Assembly (NCBI GenBank): GCA_050948665.1
Contig: JBMNEH010000001.1
Span: 434,001 to 498,000, forward strand
Reading direction: 5' to 3'
Source: JBMNEH01 sp050948665
GTDB lineage: Bacteria > Bacillota > Clostridia > Christensenellales > UMGS416
DNA length: 64,000 nucleotides
Below, piece by piece: positions 1 to 7,226 of the stretch (within the stretch, counting starts at the first letter, position 1; every line of letters begins with the position of its first letter). The position numbers and the translations under genes were made by a program. The notes below the pieces were generated by a model. The model searched no databases. It was not told the origin of the DNA and worked only from the letters and a program-made list of their open reading frames with translations.

Positions 1-2
1 AA

Positions 3-1413
3 TTTGACGGGCAGAAATACCTGAGGGACAATCCCGATGTGCTTGCCGCGGGGTTATGCCCTCTCTACCACTATGAGCGCTTCGGGAAAAAAGAGGAAAG
101 GCTGTTCGGCGGAAAGCAAAGATACCGCAGATGGAGAGTACGGCGGGCGCTGGACAGAGCGGCCGGCAGGCTGCTTTACCGGAAGGAGATCAGAAAAAAC
201 CGGTCGGTACGGATACTGGCAGCCCTGCAGCTTTACTACCCGGAAAGCTGGCGGGAGATCAAGGAGTATTTAAAGAACCTGGGGCCGTATACCTACGACC
301 TTGATCATCACATATCAGAGGGACTTTGATATGGGGGATGTGCTGGAGGATATACGCCGCTTCAAGCCGGACGCCCGGCTGACCGCGGTGGATAATATCG
401 GCTTTGATCTGGGCGCGTTCCGGATATCGCTCCAGGGGGTCAACTTAGAGGACTACGATATCGTTTTCAAGATCCATAGTAAGGGTACTACGCGCAGGAG
501 CGTTTTTATTTACGGTCAGTTTTTCAAATACCGGGACTGGTTTTTATACCTCTACGAGGGGATCCTGGGGGGTAAGACCGTTCACAAAACCATCGATGTG
601 CTGACGAACGACTCCAAATGCGGACTGGTCGCCGCCGACAACCTGCTGGTACATGACCCCGGCTTTAAACAGAACCTGACGAGGGCGGGGATGAAGTCCT
701 ATCCGGAAATCGAAGTGCCGGAGGATTATATCTTCGTCGCGGGGACCTGCTTCGCTGTGCGGGCGGAAACGCTCCGCTGGTTCCAAAGGAACACATTCCC
801 CTTTGATAAATCCGCCCGCGGGAATTTTTCCCTGGCGCATGTACTGGAGAGGGTCATTTGCTTTCTTCCGGTTTCAATGGGGTATGAGGCGAGGGGGAAC
901 CGGGTATGCCTGACGCTGCAGAAGCTGCGGAAAATGCAATCCAAAGAGTATCAGAAGGACGCGGAGATGCTGGAGGCGCTGTTATCGGACGAGCGGTTCG
1001 ATATCGACAGCGAGTTCGCATACCGTAAATTCGCGGTGACCCGCATCAGAGGGTACGAACTGACAACGGAGCGTATCGGCAATATCAAAAGAGTGTGGTT
1101 CGACGGCAGGGTGATCCCACTGGAGGAATGCGCACCCTACCAGTATTTATGCGGGGATACGGAAGCATATGAGGCATATTGCCAATATCATAAGGAACAT
1201 AACCTGTACCCGATGTCGAAGGAGAGATTCGACGGGCTGATCAGGAGCCTGGAGGAAGAGGGGTTTAACGAGCGCAATGTCATCGTGCTGAATCAGGATT
1301 TAAACTCTGTCATGGACGGGCAGCACAGGCTCTGTTATTTGCTGAAGAAGTACGGCAAGGACTATATCGTCCCGGTGGTGAGAATCAAACTCCGCCCGCC
1401 CGGGAGGCGGTAA
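3..1413 (+). pseudogene. Frameshifted RgpF-type (rhamnan synthesis F) polysaccharide protein, 5' end outside window
   Basis: Two adjacent reading frames form one protein. The upstream part (bases 3-300) contains the YLRDNPDV and YHYERFGK motifs and a basic linker. The downstream part (from 301) carries LIITYQRDFDM, DNIGFDLGAF and YDIVFKIHSKGT, which resemble the rhamnan synthesis F family that builds rhamnose-containing cell-wall polysaccharide. Removing one of the two T at 301-302 joins the frames as TYDL-IITYQRDFD, so this is a one-base insertion. The last ~40 residues contain VMDGQHR, similar to the DGxHR signature of ParB/Srx-like domains. There is no ribosome binding site at 301, so an independent second gene is unlikely. 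The family call is from motif recognition. The frameshift may be genuine or a sequencing error. Confidence 0.7.
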
Positions 1414-1436
1414 GGGCGGGGGCGGGGGACAGGCAA

Positions 1437-1472
1437 GCGAGACAAAGGGAAAGCCGTTGTCTCGCTTTTTTA
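1437..1472 (+). terminator. Intrinsic terminator after the RgpF-like gene
   Basis: A 9-bp perfect stem, GCGAGACAA with TTGTCTCGC, closes an 11-base loop and is followed directly by six T. It lies 24 bases past the stop codon at 1413. Confidence 0.85.
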
Positions 1473-1489
1473 TGGGGTTTTGGGGGGAA

Positions 1490-1617
1490 AGGGGGGCAGC
1501 CCACAGGGGGGCTTTGAGACAGAACCCCCGCCTCAGCGGTCGGAAGGCATAGGGGAAGGTATGCATACATCCGTCTGCGTTTGTTTGCGCGGTTATTCAG
1601 CAAGGGGAAGGTATGCG
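1490..1617. repeat. Dispersed repeat, copy A
   Basis: The core at 1536-1590 (GGTCGGAAGGCATAGGGGAA followed by GGTATGCATACATCCGTCT) recurs almost unchanged at 14681-14735. The left part (GGGGGGCAG ... CCCCCGCC, then CAGCGGTCGGAAGGCATAGG) recurs at 13449-13500. A second AAGGGGAAGGTATGC box lies at 1602-1617. The element does not look coding. Confidence 0.7.
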
Positions 1618-1621
1618 ACAG

Positions 1622-1689
1622 ATCAGGGGGCGGAGGGGGAAGGAGCAGGGGGGAAGGAGCGGAGGGGGCGGGGGAAGGAGGGGGAATTG
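1622..1689. other. G-rich polypurine tract adjoining repeat copy A
   Basis: This stretch of almost only G and A on the plus strand follows repeat A directly and reaches the 3' end of the oxidoreductase gene on the other strand. A similar tract follows repeat copy C at 14741-14816. Several runs of four or more G could form a quadruplex. Confidence 0.5.
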
Positions 1690-1693
1690 CGCC

Positions 1694-2728
1694 TCACCGG
1701 CGGGGGCCGGTCTCTTTCACAGCCCGCAACCCGCTTTTCATGATCAGATAGCGCAGGAAGGGGGTGAAAAGGACCCATCGCTTCAGCACCTTCAGCAGCA
1801 GCTTGCGCCGGAGCCCGGCGGTTTTCCCATGATAGATCCGCGAGGCGCGGCGGATATCCGCTTTCATGGCAGAGGCGAGGATGCTTCCGCTTTCCATGGC
1901 GTAGGAGAGCCCCTCAAAGGAGCTGGGGCTGATGAACCCCGCGGCCTCCCCGATCAGGAAAATATCGCCTTTCCCGGTCTCAAAATCGCGGGGGCGGCGC
2001 GGGCTCGCGCAGAGGCAGGCCTCGGTTTTCACGGGTTCCCCGAACGAGACCCCGAGGAAAGCCTCGACCCGGCTTTTCTGCCTTTCGAAGGCTTCCCGGC
2101 CGCCACGGGGGGAGAAGCAGCCCCCGTAGAGAAGGTGGGAATCCTTATGTATGATCCAGGAGCAGCTTTCGCTGGTTTCGGGGTCAAATATGCAGGAATA
2201 ATGGGGGCAGGCCTTGCCCGCCGCGGGGAACCACTGCTGAATCGCGAGATATCGCCTGATGGGGACGCCGAAAAAAACGCGCCGGACGAGGGAGGAGGCG
2301 CCGTCCGCACCGACGAGCAGGCGACCGCGCAGCTCCTTTCCGGAGGCGAGCCGGAGGGAAAAACCGCCCTCCACGCGGGAGACGGAGAGGCACCGGTCTT
2401 CCAGGACCTCGGTCTCCGCGGGCACCAGGGAGAGGAGATAGGCATCAAAGGCGGCGCGGTCCATGTTCAGATAGTATCTCTGATAGGAGCGGATGAGCCC
2501 GCCGGCAAGATCGACCGTTTTGACGGAGAAGATCTGGGGATCCACGAGGACATCCTTGGGCAGCACAAAATCAAAGGAGGCCATCAGCTTCTGGGCGTCC
2601 GGCGCGAGGAGGCCGCCGCAGGGCTTGGAGCCGTTCCCTACCAGGACTACCGACAGGCCCAGGGGGGCGACCTCCCGGGCGAAGGTTGAAGCGGCGGGAC
2701 CGGCGCCCACCACAACGATATCATACAT
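1694..2728 (-). CDS. FAD-dependent oxidoreductase, geranylgeranyl reductase-like
   Basis: A 344-residue flavoprotein. The N-terminus MYDIVVVGAGPAAS holds the Rossmann GxGxxA/S dinucleotide motif. Mid-protein, LLVGADGASSLVRR is the GD-type second FAD motif, and GDIFLIGEAAGFISP is the C-terminal FAD motif of the geranylgeranyl reductase/digeranylgeranylglycerophospholipid reductase family. CGGLLAP near residue 38 fits that family too. The start at 2728 is preceded by AGGAGGG at a good distance; a frame extending to 2848 has no better signal. The gene stands alone, on the opposite strand from the RgpF-like gene and the prophage. The exact substrate (isoprenoid, quinone or other) cannot be told from sequence. 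Confidence 0.8.
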   Translation of the reverse strand: MYDIVVVGAGPAASTFAREVAPLGLSVVLVGNGSKPCGGLLAPDAQKLMASFDFVLPKDVLVDPQIFSVKTVDLAGGLIRSYQRYYLNMDRAAFDAYLLSLVPAETEVLEDRCLSVSRVEGGFSLRLASGKELRGRLLVGADGASSLVRRVFFGVPIRRYLAIQQWFPAAGKACPHYSCIFDPETSESCSWIIHKDSHLLYGGCFSPRGGREAFERQKSRVEAFLGVSFGEPVKTEACLCASPRRPRDFETGKGDIFLIGEAAGFISPSSFEGLSYAMESGSILASAMKADIRRASRIYHGKTAGLRRKLLLKVLKRWVLFTPFLRYLIMKSGLRAVKETGPRR

Positions 2729-2859
2729 GCATACCCTCCTTACGCAACAGCCGCGCGGCGGAACGGGCGGCGCGCGGGAAGACAGGTTTATCAGAAACCA
2801 TATTAGCAAAGTCCGGCGGGGTTGGCAAACGGGGGAGGGGAATTTCATATTGAGGACAG

Positions 2860-2882
2860 GCGCCTGCAGAGGCGCTTTTTTG
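2860..2882 (+). terminator. Orphan intrinsic terminator at the left edge of the prophage
   Basis: GCGCCT-GCAG-AGGCGC followed by six T is a textbook plus-strand terminator. The nearest upstream plus-strand gene ends at 1413, so no gene is obviously served by it. It may be the leftover end of a deleted gene, or an attenuator in front of the phage genes. Confidence 0.65.
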
Positions 2883-2968
2883 TTGGGCGGAGGGGGTATA
2901 AGGGAGATGGCGCGGGGGAGAGACCCCAGGGACGCCGGGGAGAGACCCGAGAGGACGGAGGGAGGAAG

Positions 2969-3841
2969 ATGGAGCGGATAAGGATGGACCTGCGGCTGTT
3001 CGAGGGCGAGGGCGACGCGGAGGCGGAGGTTACCGGCGCGGAGGCGGCCGGAGCGGAGGCCGAGGGGGTAGAAACGGGTAACGCGTCCCGAGAAAACGCG
3101 GACCCCGAGGCGGAGTTTGAGGCGCTGATCGGACAGGCAGGGAAGTACCGGGAGCAGTACACCCAGCGCGTGGAGCGGATCGTAAAGGGGCGGCTGAGAG
3201 ACTACGAGGCATTGCAGAGCAAGGCCGGGGAGTACGACAGCCTGATGGGGGCGCTGTCAAAGCGGTACGCCATCAGCGCGGAGGCCGACGGGAGCGTATC
3301 CGCGGAGAAGGTGCTGGAGGCGCTGAACCGTGATTCCAAGACGCTGGCGCAGCGGGCGGCGGAGCGCGGGACGACGGAAGAGGCGGAAGCCGAGATGGAG
3401 ACCATGCGCCACCGGCTGGAGGAGGCGACCCGGCGGGAGGAAGCGCGCCAATTACAGGCGCGGCAGGAACAGGAGCGGGCGGCGCTGCGGCGGCAGGCCG
3501 AGGCGACCAAGGCCCGGTTCCCGGACTTCGACCTGGCGAAGGAGACGGAGGACCCGGAGTTCCTGCGGCTGCTGCGGTCGGGCGTGGACATGGAGCACGC
3601 CTACCTGGTACTGCATCACGAGGATCTGCTGGAGGGCGCGGTGCGCTACGCTGCGGACCGTGCGGGCAAGGCCGCCGCCGACAATATACGGGCGAGAGCG
3701 GCGCGGCCCGCGGAGAACGCGGCAAGCGCGACGGCGCCGGCACAAGCGGGCCGGAAGGCATTTTCGGCCATGACAAGCGCCGAATACGAAGAAGCCAAGA
3801 AGATCATGGCGGAGGGGGGCAAGGCGCCCTGGGAAAGGTAG
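2969..3841 (+). CDS. Phage scaffolding-like protein
   Basis: A 290-residue, strongly charged, Glu/Arg/Ala-rich protein that looks largely alpha-helical or coiled-coil (about residues 45-250), directly upstream of the major capsid gene. Size, composition and position fit a capsid scaffold. The start at 2969 has GGAGGGAGGA upstream; a second ATG at 2984 would begin with MDLRLF, the same hexapeptide found near the N-terminus of the capsid protein. MNLQLF-like N-terminal motifs are common in Firmicutes phage head proteins. The C-terminal MTSAEYEEAKKIMAEG resembles the tail of other phage scaffolds. The function is inferred from position and composition. Confidence 0.65.
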   Translation: MERIRMDLRLFEGEGDAEAEVTGAEAAGAEAEGVETGNASRENADPEAEFEALIGQAGKYREQYTQRVERIVKGRLRDYEALQSKAGEYDSLMGALSKRYAISAEADGSVSAEKVLEALNRDSKTLAQRAAERGTTEEAEAEMETMRHRLEEATRREEARQLQARQEQERAALRRQAEATKARFPDFDLAKETEDPEFLRLLRSGVDMEHAYLVLHHEDLLEGAVRYAADRAGKAAADNIRARAARPAENAASATAPAQAGRKAFSAMTSAEYEEAKKIMAEGGKAPWER

Positions 3842-3862
3842 CCCTCCGGAAAGGGATAAAAA

Positions 3863-5134
3863 ATGTTTGAAATCATCATGGATCTGCGGCTGTTCGCCAA
3901 CGCGAACCCGCAGACGACCACCACCAACAACGCGGGGAACTCCGTGACGAAGGATATGGTGGAATTTCTCAAGCGGGGATTCCTTGAGAACCTGGAAAAG
4001 GACCTGGTGTTCGCCGCCGAGGGCGACAAGGTCAGCATCCCGCCCAACGAGGGCAAGAAGTTCAACGTCAACCGGATGGACCACTTCCTGCCGGTGGACA
4101 CCAACCTGCAGGAGGGCGTGGAGCCGGACGGCGGGAAGATCAACATCACCCAGGTCAGCGCGGAGCTGATCCAGCGGGGCGACTACAGGACGATCTCCGA
4201 CGTGCTGAGCGACACGGCGAAGAACAACCTGCGGGTGGCCATCGCCGAGCGGCACGGCTACCAGGCGGGGCTGACCGCCGACAGGTACTACAGGGACATT
4301 GTTTGCAACGGGACCAGCCGGATGTTCGTGCCCAACAGCGGCACCCCGGTGACCGCCCGGAGCGAGGTGACGACCGGCTGCCTGCTGACGCTGGACGAGA
4401 TCGCCCGTGCGACCCAGATCCTGCGCGAGGCGGGGGCGCAGCCCAAGGAGGACGGATTCTTCCACGCCATCATCACCCCGGCGGTGGAGCGCGACCTGAT
4501 GAAGGACAGCAATATCCTGGACTTCATCAAGCGGAGCAAGCCGGAGCGGTTCGTCAAGGGGTATGTGGGCGACGTCTTCGACATCCGTTTCATCCGGAGC
4601 AACAACGGCAAGGTGATCGCCCCCAGCCCCATCTGCGGGATCCTGCCTAACAGGACGGAGGCCAACGCCGCGGTCAGCTCCGCCACCGACGTGTACCCCA
4701 AGTTCTCCATCGCGGCGGACGACGCCACCGCCATCAACGCGGCGATCACGGCGGGCACGGTGTACAAGCTGTATCTGGCGGGGTCGGAGAAGACCATCTC
4801 CTCCGTGACCGGCGGCGTGGTCGGCACCGCGAAGTTCACCCTGTCCGCCAGCGTGACCTGCAGCGCGGGCGCAACCATCTGCGGCCCGGACGCCGGATCG
4901 ACCGGCGCGGCGGTCCAGCTTATCCCGGTGTTCGGCAAGGGCGCGTTCACCTACGTTGACTGGAACGGGCAGGGGACGGAGTACATCTACCACGACCGCA
5001 GTTACGGCGGCGCGCTGGAGCAGTGGGAGACCCAGGGCTGGAAGGCATACCTGGGCGCCATGATCACCAACCAGGCGGCGCTGCTGCGGATCGAGTGCAG
5101 CACCACGGGCGGCATGACGGCCATCAGCAACTAA
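3863..5134 (+). CDS. Phage major capsid protein, N4-gp56 family
   Basis: A 423-residue protein. Motifs such as MVEFLKRGFLENLEKDLVF, GKKFNVNRMDHFLPVDTNLQ, DYRTISDVLSDTAKNN and FFHAIITPAVERDLMKD resemble the N4-gp56-type capsid fold found in many gut Firmicutes phages. A short variable domain rich in Thr, Ala and Gly (about residues 285-350) looks like a surface insertion. The final YVDWNGQGTEYIYHDRSYGG segment is typical of the C-terminal part. ATG at 3863 follows GGAAAGG; an internal ATG at 3878 starts with MDLRLFA. It sits 21 bases after the scaffold-like gene. The reading frame is intact, which is notable in an otherwise decayed prophage. Confidence 0.85.
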   Translation: MFEIIMDLRLFANANPQTTTTNNAGNSVTKDMVEFLKRGFLENLEKDLVFAAEGDKVSIPPNEGKKFNVNRMDHFLPVDTNLQEGVEPDGGKINITQVSAELIQRGDYRTISDVLSDTAKNNLRVAIAERHGYQAGLTADRYYRDIVCNGTSRMFVPNSGTPVTARSEVTTGCLLTLDEIARATQILREAGAQPKEDGFFHAIITPAVERDLMKDSNILDFIKRSKPERFVKGYVGDVFDIRFIRSNNGKVIAPSPICGILPNRTEANAAVSSATDVYPKFSIAADDATAINAAITAGTVYKLYLAGSEKTISSVTGGVVGTAKFTLSASVTCSAGATICGPDAGSTGAAVQLIPVFGKGAFTYVDWNGQGTEYIYHDRSYGGALEQWETQGWKAYLGAMITNQAALLRIECSTTGGMTAISN

Positions 5135-5153
5135 GGACGGAAAGGAGGCGGAG

Positions 5154-5402
5154 ATGGCGAAGAAGACAGAGAACACGGGCAGGGAGACCATCCTGATCCC
5201 GGTGGACACCGAGAACCCGGAGGCGGCGTTCACCTGCGGCGTCAACGGCCTGGCGTATGTGATACGCCGGGGGGAACCGGTGGAGGTGCCGCGGGAGGTG
5301 GCGGAGCTGGTACGGGACTGGACGAATGGCAATGAGGAGTTGCTGCGGGCGCGGATCAAGGGCGACCGCGAGACCCGGGAAAAGATGCAGGGCCTGCAAT
5401 AA
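5154..5402 (+). CDS. Small phage head-region protein, function unknown
   Basis: An 82-residue protein, MAKKTENTGRETILIPVDTE at its start, 19 bases after the capsid gene with AAAGGAGG in front of the ATG. The central CGVNGLAYVIRRGEPVEVP segment is predicted beta strand and the C-terminal half is a charged helix. Small proteins with a 'GV(N)G ... Y.i.RGe.V.VP' pattern are often seen just after capsid genes in clostridial phages, but no function is established here. A role as a decoration or head-closure factor is only inferred from position. Confidence 0.6.
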   Translation: MAKKTENTGRETILIPVDTENPEAAFTCGVNGLAYVIRRGEPVEVPREVAELVRDWTNGNEELLRARIKGDRETREKMQGLQ

Positions 5403-5410
5403 GAGGCAGG

Positions 5411-5515
5411 CGACGGGGCGAAAGCCCCGCATGGCCGTAAGAGCAGCGCGCCGGTGCGACTCCGGCGGCGGCCAAAGAGGGGACGGGGGCCTGCCTCCGC
5501 CCCCGTTCCCTTAAA
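5411..5515 (+). ncRNA. Candidate structured RNA in the phage head operon
   Basis: Three consecutive hairpins fill the gap between two phage genes. H1 (5415-5428) is GGGGC closed by a GAAA tetraloop. H2 (5433-5473) has an outer stem GGCCG/CGGCC and an inner stem CGCCGG/CCGGCG around the 7-base loop TGCGACT, which closely resembles a tRNA T-arm. H3 (5479-5511) is a 12-bp GC stem with one G-U pair and no U tract. The ribosome binding site of the next gene follows at 5517. The base pairing is visible in the sequence; a biological role is inference. Confidence 0.45.
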
Positions 5516-5526
5516 AGGAGGTAAAA

Positions 5527-5904
5527 ATGACAGTAGCGGAAGCCATCGCGAGAGCCGACGCCATGTACCCGGACACCGTCTACACCACGGCGCAGAAAGC
5601 GGGCTGGCTGTACGAGCTGGACGGGCAGTTGTGGGAGAGCCTGCTGCGGCTGTACCGGCCGGAGGCGGACAGGCCGGAGGAATACACGGCGGAGGACGCC
5701 GCCACCCGTGAGCTGCTGATCGAGGCGCCGCACGGGGAGATCTACGCCATGTGGCTGGTGTACAAGTACCTGTTCTGGCAGGGTGAGAGCCAGGAGAGCA
5801 ACGACATGGCCAACGCCTACAACGCCGCCATGCGGGAGTACAGGGCCTGGTATGTCAGGAACCACAGAGAACTGGACCCGCCGGTGATCCGGCTATGGAG
5901 GTAA
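5527..5904 (+). CDS. Phage head-completion or connector-like protein
   Basis: A 125-residue, mostly helical protein, MTVAEAIARADAMYPDTVYT at its start, with AAAGGAGG seven bases before the ATG. Its size, helical nature and place between the capsid gene and the stabilisation-like gene fit a small head-to-tail adaptor. The C-terminal YNAAMREYRAWYVRNH segment is a charged helix. The stop codon at 5902-5904 is separated from the next ATG by one base, so translation is probably coupled. The specific adaptor family could not be recognised from sequence alone. Confidence 0.55.
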   Translation: MTVAEAIARADAMYPDTVYTTAQKAGWLYELDGQLWESLLRLYRPEADRPEEYTAEDAATRELLIEAPHGEIYAMWLVYKYLFWQGESQESNDMANAYNAAMREYRAWYVRNHRELDPPVIRLWR

Positions 5905-5905
5905 G

Positions 5906-7226
5906 ATGAGGGCGACCTACATGAGCGGAACGCCGAGGAAGTACGACACCCTCTCCGCCTTCGGCGGGCTGAACACACGGGAGGAGCACGGGCCGGCGGA
6001 GTTCGCGGCCACGAAGAACACCGCCTGCGGCGAGTTCCCGGCGGTCAGCGCGCGGAAGCGGCGGGCGCGGCTGCGGGCATTGAGCGGCTGCCGGGGGATG
6101 ACGGGGGAGGACGCCCTGGCGTGGGCGGAGGGCACGGCGCTGTATTACAACGGTACGGCGGTGCCGGGGCTGACCCTCACGGCGACGGAGAAGCAGTTCG
6201 CCCGGATGGGGGTCTGGCTGTACATACATCCTGACGGGGTGGCGTACAACACGCTGGACGGCAGCGTCAAGAGGGCGGGGAACAGGTGGCCGGCCGCGGG
6301 GCAGACCCATGGGCCGGTCATTTACACACTGGCGAAGGACGACGGGACGGACTACGGGAACTACACGGTGGCGGACACCGCCCCGGAAAGCCCGGAGAAC
6401 GGCGCCCTCTGGATGGACAGCAGCGCCGTCCCCCATGTATTGAAGCAGTACAGCGCCGGGAGCGGGACATGGGTGACGCTGGTCACCACGTTCATCCGGA
6501 TCGCCGCCGCGAATATCGCCCTCAATTTCCACGAGCACGACACGGTCACCTTCGACAAAAGCGAGGTGGCGGGGGTGGAGGGGGACATGATCCTCTACCA
6601 GGTCCACCGCGACGAGGCCAACGCCGGGGCGGGGGACTACCTGGTGGTGGCGGGGGTGCTGGACGCGGCGGTGACCCAGGTCTCCCAGATGAGCGTCACC
6701 CGGCGGGTGCCGGCGATGGACTTCATCACCGGATGGAACAACCGGATATGGGGGTGCAGCTCTGCGAACCATGAGGTGTACGCCTGCGCCCTGGGCGAGT
6801 TCTGGAACTGGTACAGCTTCCCGGGCACGGCGGCGGATTCCTGGCAGGCGACGGTGGGAACGCCGGGGGAGTTCACCGGCATGGCGGCCACGCAGAGCTA
6901 TTTATTGGTGTTCAAGGAGCACTGCGTGCACAAGGTATACGGCGGCAAGCCCAGCGAGTACCAACTGTATGAGGAGCAGAAGGAGGGGATACGGGCGGGG
7001 TCCTTCCGGAGCCCGGTATCCATCAACGGGGTGCTGTACTACCACGGGCCGGGGGGGATCTACGCCTACAGCGGCGGGACCGCGCGCAAGATCAGCGAGG
7101 CGCTGACGGGGGATTTCTACAACGCGGTATCCGGCGCGGAGGGGGAGCGGCTGTACCTGTCCATGGAGGAGGAGGGCGGCGGGCGGCTCCTGGTACGACT
7201 GGGCGACGCCGGCGGGGAACCCGCCG
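5906..7226 (+). pseudogene. Phage stabilisation/tail-hub-like protein, 3' end lost at a frame break
   Basis: About 430 recognisable residues, starting MRATYMSGTPRKYDTLSAFG behind GGAGG. Repeated patterns such as GWNNRIWGC and EVYACALGEFWNWYSF suggest a beta-propeller-like protein of the kind that follows the adaptors in podovirus head-tail modules (P22 gp10-like by analogy only). Near 7190-7226 the sensible protein ends at GGGRLLV. The same frame stays open to 7879 but turns into low-complexity Gly/Arg/Ala sequence, while sensible coding continues in the next frame. This indicates an indel or a larger deletion that fused this gene to the tail-fibre gene out of frame. Confidence 0.6.

Noticed and set aside
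1613..2689. A 358-codon plus-strand frame over the FAD oxidoreductase gene
   Set aside because: Antisense shadow of a gene with three FAD motifs; its start lies in repeat A and the polypurine tract.
3452..5359. A 635-codon open frame antisense to the phage scaffold and capsid genes
   Set aside because: It has low-complexity Gly/Arg/Pro/Val content, no start signal, and mirrors well-supported genes; GC-rich DNA produces such frames.
5433..5473. A possible tRNA gene in the phage head operon
   Set aside because: Only an acceptor-like stem and a T-arm-like hairpin can be drawn; the D and anticodon arms are absent, so it was listed as a candidate structured RNA.
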